Positions 8,607 to 17,234 of a stretch of DNA of 64,000 bases are shown here, piece by piece. The position numbers and the translations under genes were made by a program. A model generated the notes under the pieces. It saw only the letters and a program-made list of their open reading frames with translations, was not told where the DNA came from and ran no database searches. The stretch comes from Bacillota bacterium. Lineage in GTDB: Bacteria > Bacillota > Clostridia > Acetivibrionales > DTU013. The DNA is taken from NCBI GenBank assembly GCA_023435305.1, contig JAEYRV010000048.1:17531-81530 (forward strand). Direction: 5' to 3'. Position 1 is the stretch's first letter. The number at the start of each line of letters is the position of its first letter.

Positions 8607-9725
8607 TCAGTGCTTCCCGGCATAAAACATCAGATACTGATTTATTTTGGCTTTAGAATACTCCAGATCATGACCGCCTTTATACATTTCAAATTCTGCA
8701 GGTATGCCGCGATTCTGCAGTGCTTCATAAAGCGATTGAATACCTGCTAAAAACGGATCGTTGCTGGTACCGCAATTCAGATAAACGCTTAGCTTGTCCA
8801 GTCCCTTTTGCTTGTCAAACTCGACAATATCAGCAACTTCGTTCACATTATCATATGGGAACAGCCATTCCTCAAGCTGTCTGCCTGAATAATCGTTTGA
8901 TATCACCGCAGCGCTGTATCCACCGACCTTGCTGAACAAATCCGGATGGTGGAAGGCGACGCGAAGAGCCATCATTCCACCCATTGAAAATCCGCCGATA
9001 TACCTCTCGCCGGCCGCAGCGGCAGTATCATACCTGGAATCCATATATGGCACAAGCTCCTCACATATGAACCGGTCCATATTTCTTTCACTGAATTTGC
9101 CGTCGTCCTCCAGATCTTCATTCAATTCCTTCAATGTGGCGTCCTTTGTATATGGAAAAACCATGATCATGGGTTTGATCACACCATCATCGATCAGCTT
9201 ATCAGAGGCCGCAGCTACTCCGACCTGATTCAGCCACATGGATTGATCCGAGCCGTAGCCATGCAGGCCGTACCAGACCGGGCAGGTCTCTCCGCCGCCG
9301 TATCCCTTGGGAAGATAAACCTTACATGGCATCTTTCTTTTCATAAAGCCGCTCTCTACCGATATATCGATAACCATGGATTCCTCAAGCGGAAGACTTA
9401 TACCGGAACTTAGCAGGTCCTCGTTTTTATCCACAGGAGGCAGGTTGTTCTTGTCCTTCGGCGTTGTGGAATCCTTGGCTGAAAGGTTGTCATTTTCAGA
9501 AGAGCTGTCACCCCGGGCAAGATCACTTCCCTGGGTGAGCCCGTTCCCCTGGGTGAGGCCGCTATCCTTTGATTGATCGATACTGTTAGCTGAACTGGGC
9601 ACATTAGTGCTATTAGTGCCACAGCCGCACAGCGTCAGAAAAACATATAAGGTGATAAAGAATAATATCGTCACTCGCAGTCCAGTTTTTTTATAGCATC
9701 GGGAGACTTCTTTATTTCTATTCAT
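8607..9725 (-). CDS. Lipoprotein esterase (alpha/beta hydrolase, esterase D / feruloyl-esterase type)
   Basis: A 372-residue predicted lipoprotein. A hydrophobic signal (about 17-33) ends in the lipobox LCGC with Cys35. Residues 36-105 form a Ser/Asp/Gly-rich linker with internal repeats (GLTQGNGLTQGSDLARG). The rest matches the putative esterase family: 'CPVWYGLHGYGSDQ' (oxyanion region), the nucleophile elbow GGFSMGG (Ser near 246) and a C-terminal 'YKGGHDLEYSK' carrying the catalytic His near 352; the Asp of 'GTSNDPF' is a candidate acid. Such enzymes cleave acyl or feruloyl esters, and the surface location suggests an extracellular polymer or ester substrate. It stands alone, converging on the small membrane protein gene. 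Confidence 0.82.
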   Translation of the reverse strand: MNRNKEVSRCYKKTGLRVTILFFITLYVFLTLCGCGTNSTNVPSSANSIDQSKDSGLTQGNGLTQGSDLARGDSSSENDNLSAKDSTTPKDKNNLPPVDKNEDLLSSGISLPLEESMVIDISVESGFMKRKMPCKVYLPKGYGGGETCPVWYGLHGYGSDQSMWLNQVGVAAASDKLIDDGVIKPMIMVFPYTKDATLKELNEDLEDDGKFSERNMDRFICEELVPYMDSRYDTAAAAGERYIGGFSMGGMMALRVAFHHPDLFSKVGGYSAAVISNDYSGRQLEEWLFPYDNVNEVADIVEFDKQKGLDKLSVYLNCGTSNDPFLAGIQSLYEALQNRGIPAEFEMYKGGHDLEYSKAKINQYLMFYAGKH

Positions 9726-9852
9726 AAAGTATTTTGCACCACCTGTTAAGCTGATTTAAGCCGTTAACTGTATTCATCCAAGCTAAACATATTAACATCG
9801 ATTAAGAGTTAATTCGCTGTTCCGGCAAAAAATCCTTTTTATTCCTGCCATA

Positions 9853-12723
9853 TTAGCGCAGCACTTCATTCAGGAATCTTCCCGTATATGACCCTTCAAC
9901 ACACGCGACCTGCTCCGGCGTGCCCTCTGCAACAACAAAGCCGCCGTTGCTGCCGCCTTCCGGCCCCATATCTATTATATAGTCCGCCGACTTTATCACA
10001 TCCAGATGGTGCTCTATGACAAGCACGGTGTGCCCCTTGTCGACCAGCTTGCCCAGACAGTCCAGCAGCTTCTGTATGTCGGACAAATGCAGTCCTGTTG
10101 TTGGCTCGTCCAGTATATAGAGGTTGTGAGCTCCTCTCTTGATCTTTGCAAGTTCATACGCCAGCTTGACCCTCTGGGCCTCGCCGCCGGACAGCGTCGT
10201 CGAGCTTTGTCCCAGGCGCATATAGCCAAGTCCCAGCTCTTGCATTATGCCAAGCTTGTATTTCAGATAAGTCTCATCCTTGAAGAACTCCAGGGCTTCT
10301 TCAACAGTCATTTCAAGCACATCCGCAATACTCCTGCCTCTGTATCTGATCTCAAGCCCTTCATCTGAAAACCTCATGCCCTTACAAACAGGACATATTG
10401 TCTCTATATCAGACATGAACTGAAGGTTTGTGACAATTATACCATCGCCCGAACAATGCTCGCAGCGGGTACCGTTCGCATGAGTCAGACTGAAGTCGAT
10501 CTCTTTATACCCACGTGCAATTGCCTCCGGCTGCATGGCGAAGAGTTTGCGTATCCTGTCGTATATACCAATATACGTTGCAGGATTCGATTTACTGTTC
10601 CTTCCGATGGGTGTCTGATCTATGTTGATGACGTTATTGAGCAGTTCGGCGCCGAACAGGAAGTCATGCTCGCCGGGTGCGATACGGGCTCCCGTTTTGT
10701 CGACCTTGAGCTGCTTGTAAAGTATCTCATTTATCAACGAACTCTTCCCGGAGCCGGAGACGCCTGTGATGCACACAAACACACCGAGAGGTATATCCAG
10801 ATCCACATTTTTAAGGTTGTTTTCTCTTGCGCCCTGGATGGAAATAAAGGTGTCCCCCAGGTTTCTGCGGGTCTTCGGAACAGGTATTTGTTCCTTTCCC
10901 GATAGGTACTGCCCGGTAACGGAACTGGGTTCCTTCATTATATCCTCGATCGTACCCTCGGCAACAATATTCCCTCCATGGACTCCCGGCCCGGGACCGA
11001 TCTCTATGATATGGTCCGCACTGCGTATCGTGTCAACATCATGCTCTACAACTATGACAGTGTTTCCGATGTCTCTCAGCTTTCTCATCGTCTCGATGAC
11101 TCTTCCTGAATCACGGGGATGAAGTCCTATACTGGGTTCGTCCATTACATAGAGCATGCCCATCAGCTCGCTGCTGATCTGAGTGGACATCTTTATGCGC
11201 TGCATCTCGCCTCCGGAGATGCTGTCGCTTCTGCGTCCAAGATTGATGTAGTGGAGTCCGATCTCTATCAATAGTTCCAGCCTTGTGCAGATCTCCCTGA
11301 TGACCGATTCAGCCACTTCCCTTATATCCTCCCCAAAGCTCAGAGAGTTCAGGAATGACAGAAGCTCCGGCAGCTGCATCCTGCTCAGTTCATCAATACT
11401 CTTCCCGCCCACCGTTACCGAAAGTCTCTGTTTCTTTAGTCTTGCACCGTTACACTCCGGACAGATCCTCTCTATCATGCACTCGTTCAGGAAGGTCGGT
11501 TCAAATGCCTCTGTAGTTGAACTCCTTCTAATATACTGTCTGTACCAGTTCTCCAGTTCATGGACAAACCCCCAGAATGGTCTGTCTCTGCCGACCATCC
11601 AGTTTCTTTTCTGGGAGAACGGGGGCTGGAGCATCTTGACCGTCTCCCCCTTGGTGCCATAGAAAAGCAATTCATGGATATGCTTAGGAAGTTCATTGAA
11701 TGGTGTATCCAGGCTGAAGCCGTACTGCTGGGAAAGGCTGTACATCATCACCATGTGGTAGCTGTCCTTGCCTGCCGGGTTAAACACAGTATTCTTAAGT
11801 GCTCCCTTGTTTATGCTTCTCTCAGGTGCCACGACCAGGAATCTCGGCTCAACCACATAGGACATGCCGACACCCATACAGGTATGGCAGGCACTGGCAG
11901 GAGTATTGAAGGAAAAGTGGAAGGGCTGCATCTCACATAGAGCGAAATGGTGCTCGGGGCACGCAAAGCCTTCGTAGAATGAACTCGCAACCCCGCCTAT
12001 CACTTCGGCTTTGATCATTATGTCCTCATCCAGTGACAACATTGCCGCTTCAATAGTTTTAGTAAGCTGTATGTATGAATCGTTCTTTAATGTGAACCTG
12101 TCTATGACAAGCTCTATTCTATATTCCTTTGTCTCATCCAGTTCTTTTTTCTCAGCCAGAGAAAACGGGCTGCCATCGACGAGTAAATTTTTGAAACCTT
12201 TTTCGCGCAGCCTGTCGAAGGTGTAATTGTAATCCTCATCATATATCTTGTAGACAGGCGCCCTGAGCTCAATGACGGTACCCGTAGGCAGCGAAGCGAT
12301 TTTCTCGGCCATCTGGGCTGCCGACATCTGTTTCAGAGGGTATCCGCACTCGGGACATTTGCCTGTGCCCGCTGTCGAATACAACAGCCTGAGATAATCA
12401 TTTATATCAGTAACAGTGCCCACTGTTGAACGCGGATTGTTGTTGCTCTTTTTTTGTTCTATCGCTATTACCGGTGACAGACCCCGGACATAGTCGACCT
12501 TCGCCTTCTTCAGCTGGCTGATGCGGCTTTTAGCAAAGTTCGAGACAGAGTCGAGAAAACGCCGCTGTCCTTCGCCGTATATGACATCGAAAGCAAGGGA
12601 TGACTTTCCCGAGCCTGATACGCCGGTGATAACGGTCAGTTTGTCCCGGGGTATCTCAACAGAAATGTTTTTCAGGTTGTTCTGCTTTGCGCCTGATATT
12701 TCGATAGTTGTTCTGACAGACAT
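9853..12723 (-). CDS. UvrA-family ABC ATPase (excinuclease ABC subunit A or paralog)
   Basis: A 956-residue protein of UvrA length with both nucleotide-binding domains: Walker A GVSGSGKSS twice (about residues 33-41 and 640-650), signatures SGGEMQR and SGGEAQR, and Walker B VMDEPS and ILDEPT. Zinc-module cysteines are present (CPECG near 122, CPEH, CHTC, CPEC, then CEHC and CPVC in the second half). The segment 'LSPVIAIEQKKSNNNPRSTV' is diagnostic of UvrA. Canonical UvrA finds bulky DNA lesions with UvrB. The sequence diverges from the usual consensus ('NFAKSRISQLKK' where the housekeeping form has 'YARQFL'), and no uvrB or uvrC is nearby, so it may be a second UvrA tied to drug or toxin resistance. 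AAAGGAG favours the second ATG (12723). Confidence 0.85.
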   Translation of the reverse strand: MSVRTTIEISGAKQNNLKNISVEIPRDKLTVITGVSGSGKSSLAFDVIYGEGQRRFLDSVSNFAKSRISQLKKAKVDYVRGLSPVIAIEQKKSNNNPRSTVGTVTDINDYLRLLYSTAGTGKCPECGYPLKQMSAAQMAEKIASLPTGTVIELRAPVYKIYDEDYNYTFDRLREKGFKNLLVDGSPFSLAEKKELDETKEYRIELVIDRFTLKNDSYIQLTKTIEAAMLSLDEDIMIKAEVIGGVASSFYEGFACPEHHFALCEMQPFHFSFNTPASACHTCMGVGMSYVVEPRFLVVAPERSINKGALKNTVFNPAGKDSYHMVMMYSLSQQYGFSLDTPFNELPKHIHELLFYGTKGETVKMLQPPFSQKRNWMVGRDRPFWGFVHELENWYRQYIRRSSTTEAFEPTFLNECMIERICPECNGARLKKQRLSVTVGGKSIDELSRMQLPELLSFLNSLSFGEDIREVAESVIREICTRLELLIEIGLHYINLGRRSDSISGGEMQRIKMSTQISSELMGMLYVMDEPSIGLHPRDSGRVIETMRKLRDIGNTVIVVEHDVDTIRSADHIIEIGPGPGVHGGNIVAEGTIEDIMKEPSSVTGQYLSGKEQIPVPKTRRNLGDTFISIQGARENNLKNVDLDIPLGVFVCITGVSGSGKSSLINEILYKQLKVDKTGARIAPGEHDFLFGAELLNNVINIDQTPIGRNSKSNPATYIGIYDRIRKLFAMQPEAIARGYKEIDFSLTHANGTRCEHCSGDGIIVTNLQFMSDIETICPVCKGMRFSDEGLEIRYRGRSIADVLEMTVEEALEFFKDETYLKYKLGIMQELGLGYMRLGQSSTTLSGGEAQRVKLAYELAKIKRGAHNLYILDEPTTGLHLSDIQKLLDCLGKLVDKGHTVLVIEHHLDVIKSADYIIDMGPEGGSNGGFVVAEGTPEQVACVEGSYTGRFLNEVLR

Positions 12724-12842
12724 ATGCATTGCTCCTTTACATTATATGCTCGATTTCCACACACGCGTTTTCCATACACTTGACCGGGCTAAACCTTCAC
12801 GAAAGCTTGATCCACAAGATGACGCCCGTTATCAAATTCTGT

Positions 12843-13766
12843 TTACGGAATATACAAATACCCTATCTCCTCTACGGCCCTCCTGCTCTTCGGAGTTATC
12901 CTGATAGTCTGTGATACCTTCTCCATAACGCCGATCTCAGCAAGATAATCGAATACTTCTATCATAAAGTGGGACTCTGCATGGAAATGCTTTGCTACAA
13001 GTGTCATTGTCTTTATTTGCTGATCAGCCATGAATTCAAGCACCGGCTTTTTGAAAATTTCCGACTTCTCCAATAAGTACCTGTCGATATGCTCGATGCA
13101 GCTGTTTATTTCTTCTTCTGTCATATGGTGTGACATTGCATCGACATACAGCGGACCAACAGCATCCGGATTCAGCTCCATAGCCTTCTGTATGGAGTCC
13201 CTGCCGATAGTCAGCTGTCTGCTGCACACCTCCATCCTGGCCATTGTCTCACCGCACAGCAGAATGAAAAACTGGGCATACAGGGAATCCTTCCTTGCAG
13301 TAAGCCACTTCTTACACTTATCCCGGTTAGAAATCAGCTCAGCGGCCAGATGCACCATTGACACAGCCATATCGTCGGCACCTACCTGTCTGATATCCTC
13401 ATAATACTCATACAGGCTGTCATCGTTAGTGTAAACGATCTTCCCCTTTGACATGTATGAATGGAGCCATGACCCTCCTATATTTTGCTCGATGTGCCTC
13501 TTAAAGCCGCTTCTTGTCGCAAGATACACATTGATCGTGATACCGTCCTCTACGATACAGTAGCTGTCATTTTTCAGCATTTGATCCCGTATGATCAGCG
13601 TCATGTCTATGTCGCTCTTTTCCCAAATGACATCATAGGCCAGGCTTCCGCTCACAATCACGGCAATGACATTAGGATCATCCTTCACCTTGCTCACAAA
13701 GCTGTCTACAGCAGCCATATACCTTTCTTTGAGTTCGGCCTGGGCAGCATCCATTTTCATATCCAT
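12843..13766 (-). CDS. Nucleotidyltransferase-domain protein (KNTase/MNT type)
   Basis: A 307-residue protein. The N-terminal domain has the polymerase-beta-type nucleotidyltransferase core: 'VIAVIVSGSLAYDVIWEKSD' followed by IDMTLI, giving the GS...D-x-D metal-binding pattern. The C-terminal part is helical and not recognised ('FLKISDFSNK' lies on the other strand and is ignored). Such proteins transfer nucleotides to small molecules such as aminoglycosides or to proteins, but the target is unknown. The start was moved to the internal ATG at 13766 because GAGAGGAG lies six bases upstream of it and covers the first ATG. It lies 120 bases upstream of the UvrA-family gene in the same direction, and is divergent from an AraC-type regulator, suggesting a three-gene responsive module. 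Confidence 0.75.
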   Translation of the reverse strand: MDMKMDAAQAELKERYMAAVDSFVSKVKDDPNVIAVIVSGSLAYDVIWEKSDIDMTLIIRDQMLKNDSYCIVEDGITINVYLATRSGFKRHIEQNIGGSWLHSYMSKGKIVYTNDDSLYEYYEDIRQVGADDMAVSMVHLAAELISNRDKCKKWLTARKDSLYAQFFILLCGETMARMEVCSRQLTIGRDSIQKAMELNPDAVGPLYVDAMSHHMTEEEINSCIEHIDRYLLEKSEIFKKPVLEFMADQQIKTMTLVAKHFHAESHFMIEVFDYLAEIGVMEKVSQTIRITPKSRRAVEEIGYLYIP

Positions 13767-13883
13767 GGTCACAACTCCTCTCATTTTTGCAAAACACTTG
13801 TTCTATTTTTCGGCTAGTGGTAAGATTATACTACCAGGGATTTTTATATACAGGACAAAAATTGCTGAGTTAGAAAATATGTA

Positions 13884-14798
13884 TTGAACAGAATGGATGA
13901 GGGAAGCTTGGACAATTACCTGCTGAAAATCATCAAGGACACAACCGAATATATAGAGGACAATATCCTGGAGTCATTGAACCTTGACTGTATATCCGAA
14001 AATGTGAACATCTCCAAGTTCCATTTGCTGAGGATGTGGAAGGGTGCGACTTCAACAGGCCTTATGGAGTATGTCCGCAGAAGGAGGATAGCTCTGTCGC
14101 TGGCAGACCTGCTTAATCAGAGGAACAGCATAGAGTATATATCCTGCAAGTATTCCTTTGGCTGTGAGCGGACCTATAACAGGATCTTCAAAGACGAATA
14201 CGGCACTACGCCGGCAAAATGGCGAAAGTCTCCCGGTCCCCTCAGTATACTTGACCGTTTCAATGCCGATTTCATGAACTGCGCAGGCGAGGGGCTGGTT
14301 TTCTTCAGATCAATAGTCATTTTGCCCTCTTTTACGATTGCAGGGCCGGAATACTCTGTCGATGTGGAGGACAACCAGCAGAACCAGACTTCCAATAAGC
14401 TTGCTGTGGATTTCTTCTACAATCTCAGGCCAAAGATAATCAATCCGGTAGAAAAAGATGTGTATATTGGCTTTACGCATAAGCCGGATGATTCTGACGG
14501 GTTTACGCTTTACCAGCCGGCAATAAAGACGGACCAGAACAGCATAATACCATCCGGCATGAAGACAAGGCGCATAAAGCCCCATAAATACGGCGTCTTC
14601 ACATACATGGGACCTCACAGGCCGGAAGACATTTCATCCAGGACATTGTCCGATTTATGGAACTATGTTTCAGAAAAATGGATGCCCACTATACACTTCG
14701 AGCTAGATGAGACATTTCATTTTGAGCTGGTCAACTATGCAAAATGCAACAAGCATTATTGTGAATGCGACCTGTATTATCCTATTTCAAAGCTTTAG
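13884..14798 (+). CDS. AraC-family regulator with GyrI-like effector-binding domain
   Basis: A 304-residue protein. An AraC/XylS DNA-binding domain is at the N-terminus (about 12-110: 'LNLDCISENVNISKFHLLRM', 'ISCKYSFGCERTYNRIFKDE', 'GTTPAKWRK'). A GyrI/BmrR-type ligand-binding region follows (about 140-300, ending 'DETFHFELVNYAKCN'). This is the order found in Rob-like proteins that sense amphipathic drugs. It is divergent from the nucleotidyltransferase and UvrA-family genes, and the 115-base gap between them contains TTGTTC and TAAGAT at 17-base spacing plus a short imperfect palindrome around GGTAAGATTATACTACC, a possible shared operator. The TTG start at 13884 is uncertain; an ATG at 13893 is an alternative, and neither has a clear ribosome binding site. 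Confidence 0.82.
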   Translation: MNRMDEGSLDNYLLKIIKDTTEYIEDNILESLNLDCISENVNISKFHLLRMWKGATSTGLMEYVRRRRIALSLADLLNQRNSIEYISCKYSFGCERTYNRIFKDEYGTTPAKWRKSPGPLSILDRFNADFMNCAGEGLVFFRSIVILPSFTIAGPEYSVDVEDNQQNQTSNKLAVDFFYNLRPKIINPVEKDVYIGFTHKPDDSDGFTLYQPAIKTDQNSIIPSGMKTRRIKPHKYGVFTYMGPHRPEDISSRTLSDLWNYVSEKWMPTIHFELDETFHFELVNYAKCNKHYCECDLYYPISKL

Positions 14799-14954
14799 CA
14801 GACGTACTCGCCGCTCCGGCTGTATCTCTCATTCGATACTTCATTTACTGCCTTCCTTTTTATAGCGCTTTTTAGAATCCCGTTGCATATTTATTCATTT
14901 ATATGTATAATTATGCTTAATATCATTGACCAACTTCGGTTCAGGAGGTGTTAT

Positions 14955-15410
14955 ATGATGCTTAAGCCTGAAACGGCTGATATGGACAGATATCTGGAGC
15001 CATCAGATATAATTGATTTTAACCACGAACTGGTCAGATCGGCTGCAAACAGCCTCATGCCGGCAACTGATGAATACGGCTATGCAAGAAGAGCATATGA
15101 ATATGTCAGGGATACCTTCCCTCACTCCTTCGATCTGTTCAAATACGGCAAACCAGTGTCTCAGGTGTCCTGCAAGGCGTCGGATGTCATTGCATACGGC
15201 CATGGCATATGCTATGCCAAAGGCAACAAATACGGTGTCGATGCGCAGTTCCGGCTGGATGATGAGAAGCTTGCCTTCCCTGTCCGGCCTGATTTGGGCG
15301 AGGAAGACGGTTTTACCATATATGCCGGACCATCACCAAATGTACTCGCGGCATTAAAGAAATCAAATACTATTGAAGACCTTATTGACAATCTGCCAGA
15401 TCAAATATGA
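14955..15410 (+). CDS. Transglutaminase-like protein with an apparent in-frame internal deletion
   Basis: A 151-residue protein. The start is ATG 14955, five bases after AGGAGGTG; the frame is open further upstream. It contains 'CKASDVIAYGHGICYAK', the Cys-nucleophile motif of a transglutaminase-like family common in Clostridia, and ends 'DGFTIYAGPSPNVLAALKKS' and 'IEDLIDNLPDQI', also typical. In the family as I know it, about 40-45 residues carrying the catalytic His and Asp lie between 'ICYAK' and 'GNKYGVDAQF'. Here the two are joined directly. The gene is otherwise intact in frame, so the protein probably folds poorly or lacks this activity. It precedes an aminotransferase gene by 125 bases. 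Confidence 0.7.
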   Translation: MMLKPETADMDRYLEPSDIIDFNHELVRSAANSLMPATDEYGYARRAYEYVRDTFPHSFDLFKYGKPVSQVSCKASDVIAYGHGICYAKGNKYGVDAQFRLDDEKLAFPVRPDLGEEDGFTIYAGPSPNVLAALKKSNTIEDLIDNLPDQI

Positions 15411-15534
15411 TTTATCTCTGCAAAGAATACTTATTTAATAACGACGGCCGGCAGCAATTTTATCCGTCTGGCTGGTCAGAAACCGCTATTTAGGATTCGG
15501 AAACCAACATAATACAATTTCGGGGAGGAATGAA

Positions 15535-16731
15535 ATGATGTTGAATTCTACAGGTGAACTTCTTGAACAAGCTGCTGATGCAATACTCTTTACAGCTGAA
15601 AGACCTGATATAGTCATGGAAAAGGGTGAAGGGATGTACCTTTGGGATACAGATGGCAAAAAGTATCTGGACTTTATAGGCGGCTGGGCCGTCAACTGCC
15701 TTGGCCACTGCCCCGCAGCCATTTCAGAGGCCCTCAGGAAACAGGCGGCATTGCTGGTCAATGCCAGCCCGACGTTCTTCAATAAACCAATGATAGAGTT
15801 TGCAAAGCTGCTGACGGATATATCCTGCTTCGACAGGGTATTCTTCACAAGCACCGGCGCAGAAGCAAATGAGGGTGCAATAAAGCTCGCGAGGAAGTAT
15901 GGCTCAAAATATCTCAACGGCGCATTCGAAATAATCACCACCGTAAACAGCTTTCACGGTCGTACACTTGCCACTATGTCCGCCACCGGCAAAAAGCATT
16001 GGGAGGATCTGTTCAAGCCCAAACTGCCCGGCTTTAAACATGTTCCATACAATGACACAGACGCCATGGCTGCCGCTGTCAACAGCGATACCTGCGCGAT
16101 CATGCTGGAACCGGTCCAGGGCGAAGGAGGGGTCAATGTTGCCGACTCAGCATACATAAATGCACTGCGCAAGCTGTGTGATGATAAAGGCATCCTGCTT
16201 ATATTTGATGAGATACAAACGGGTATCGGAAGGACGGGAAAGATGTTTGCATACGAGCACTACGACATCGAACCCGATATAATGACACTGGCCAAGGGCA
16301 TAGGCGGAGGCTTCCCGCTCTCAGCCATGCTGACCAAGGAGAAATATAATATATTCGACGCTGGCGACCAGGGTGGTACATATACGGGCCAGCCTCTGGC
16401 AATGGCTGTCGGCCTTGCCGTTATAAATGAGGTCATAAGCAAAAATCTGCCTGAACGGGCTGAGATAATGGGCGATTATATTAAGGAACGGCTCAATGAG
16501 CTGAAGCTTCAACACCCCATAAAGAATATACGAGGCTCAGGACTTTTGATAGCTTTTGATCTTCCTGGACCGACAGGCAAAAAAGTCGTGGCGGAATGTC
16601 TCGAAGAGGGACTGATACTCAACTCGCCCCAACCCTCATCGATCCGTCTGATGCCGCCTTTGATCGTAACAAAATATGATATCGACCGCATGCTGGAGAT
16701 ACTGTCCGGAGTTCTGAGCCGCACAGCATGA
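15535..16731 (+). CDS. Class III PLP aminotransferase (acetylornithine/ornithine aminotransferase-like)
   Basis: A 398-residue enzyme of the normal length for the ArgD/RocD group. Landmarks are 'TSTGAEANEGAIKLARKY' (PLP phosphate binding), 'NSFHGRTLATMSATG', 'EPVQGEGGVNVA', 'FDEIQTGIGRTGKMFAYEH' (the Asp pairing with the PLP nitrogen) and 'TLAKGIGGGFPLSAML' with the Schiff-base Lys near 245. GGGGAGG lies seven bases upstream of the first of two adjacent ATG codons. No other arginine genes are nearby, so the substrate (acetylornithine, ornithine, 4-aminobutyrate or another omega-amino acid) is open. A terminator follows at 16766. Confidence 0.85.
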   Translation: MMLNSTGELLEQAADAILFTAERPDIVMEKGEGMYLWDTDGKKYLDFIGGWAVNCLGHCPAAISEALRKQAALLVNASPTFFNKPMIEFAKLLTDISCFDRVFFTSTGAEANEGAIKLARKYGSKYLNGAFEIITTVNSFHGRTLATMSATGKKHWEDLFKPKLPGFKHVPYNDTDAMAAAVNSDTCAIMLEPVQGEGGVNVADSAYINALRKLCDDKGILLIFDEIQTGIGRTGKMFAYEHYDIEPDIMTLAKGIGGGFPLSAMLTKEKYNIFDAGDQGGTYTGQPLAMAVGLAVINEVISKNLPERAEIMGDYIKERLNELKLQHPIKNIRGSGLLIAFDLPGPTGKKVVAECLEEGLILNSPQPSSIRLMPPLIVTKYDIDRMLEILSGVLSRTA

Positions 16732-16765
16732 ATCAGGCATGAGGCCTGCTGGGCTCACTACAAAA

Positions 16766-16793
16766 GGGGCAGACCGTTTTTACGGACTGCCCC
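16766..16793. terminator. Terminator between convergent aminotransferase and rubredoxin-like genes
   Basis: GGGGCAGACCG / CGGACTGCCCC with a TTTTTA loop. On the minus strand it is followed by TTTTG, so it probably ends the rubredoxin-like transcript and may serve both strands. Confidence 0.7.
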
Positions 16794-16809
16794 TATATAA
16801 TCTAAAGTA

Positions 16810-17145
16810 TTACCACTTGCCTTTTTTCATATGACCTTCCAGCTCTGCCTTGGATCTCTGCTTGAGTACCCAGGATTCCTTGACAGCTGCCTTGAACAAT
16901 GCTACACACGGCGGATCCAGATCGATGTCTATGCCTTCCTGAGCCAGCGCTGCCAGCTTTCCTGCAAGGTTTATGATCTCCATATGGATATCGTTTGTTC
17001 TGTCTGATTTATAAATCTTTTCCGCTTCCTCGTCGCTGAGCTGAATAAATTTGTCCTTTGGTGCGCCACACTTCGGGCAGGCATCAGGAGCCTCATCCCC
17101 CTGGTGAATATATCCGCACACGCTGCATTTCCAGAGTTTTTTCAC
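16810..17145 (-). CDS. Rubredoxin-like domain protein
   Basis: A 111-residue protein. An N-terminal rubredoxin-type iron-binding module, 'WKCSVCGYIHQGDEAPDACP' followed by KCGAP, has the two CxxC pairs. It is followed by about 70 residues of helix ('IHMEIINLAGKLAALAQEGI'). The family is common in strict anaerobes and probably moves electrons or senses peroxide, by analogy with rubrerythrins, although no diiron motif is present. I chose the GTG at 17145 because AAAGG is nine bases upstream; two ATG codons just upstream abut that site too closely. Confidence 0.8.
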   Translation of the reverse strand: MKKLWKCSVCGYIHQGDEAPDACPKCGAPKDKFIQLSDEEAEKIYKSDRTNDIHMEIINLAGKLAALAQEGIDIDLDPPCVALFKAAVKESWVLKQRSKAELEGHMKKGKW

Positions 17146-17234
17146 AAACATCATCCTTTCCGTTTTTCATTGATTTTCTTTACTATTTATACCCTTTTAA
17201 ATACTGAGCTAACACATAATTTTTATCCGGGATA

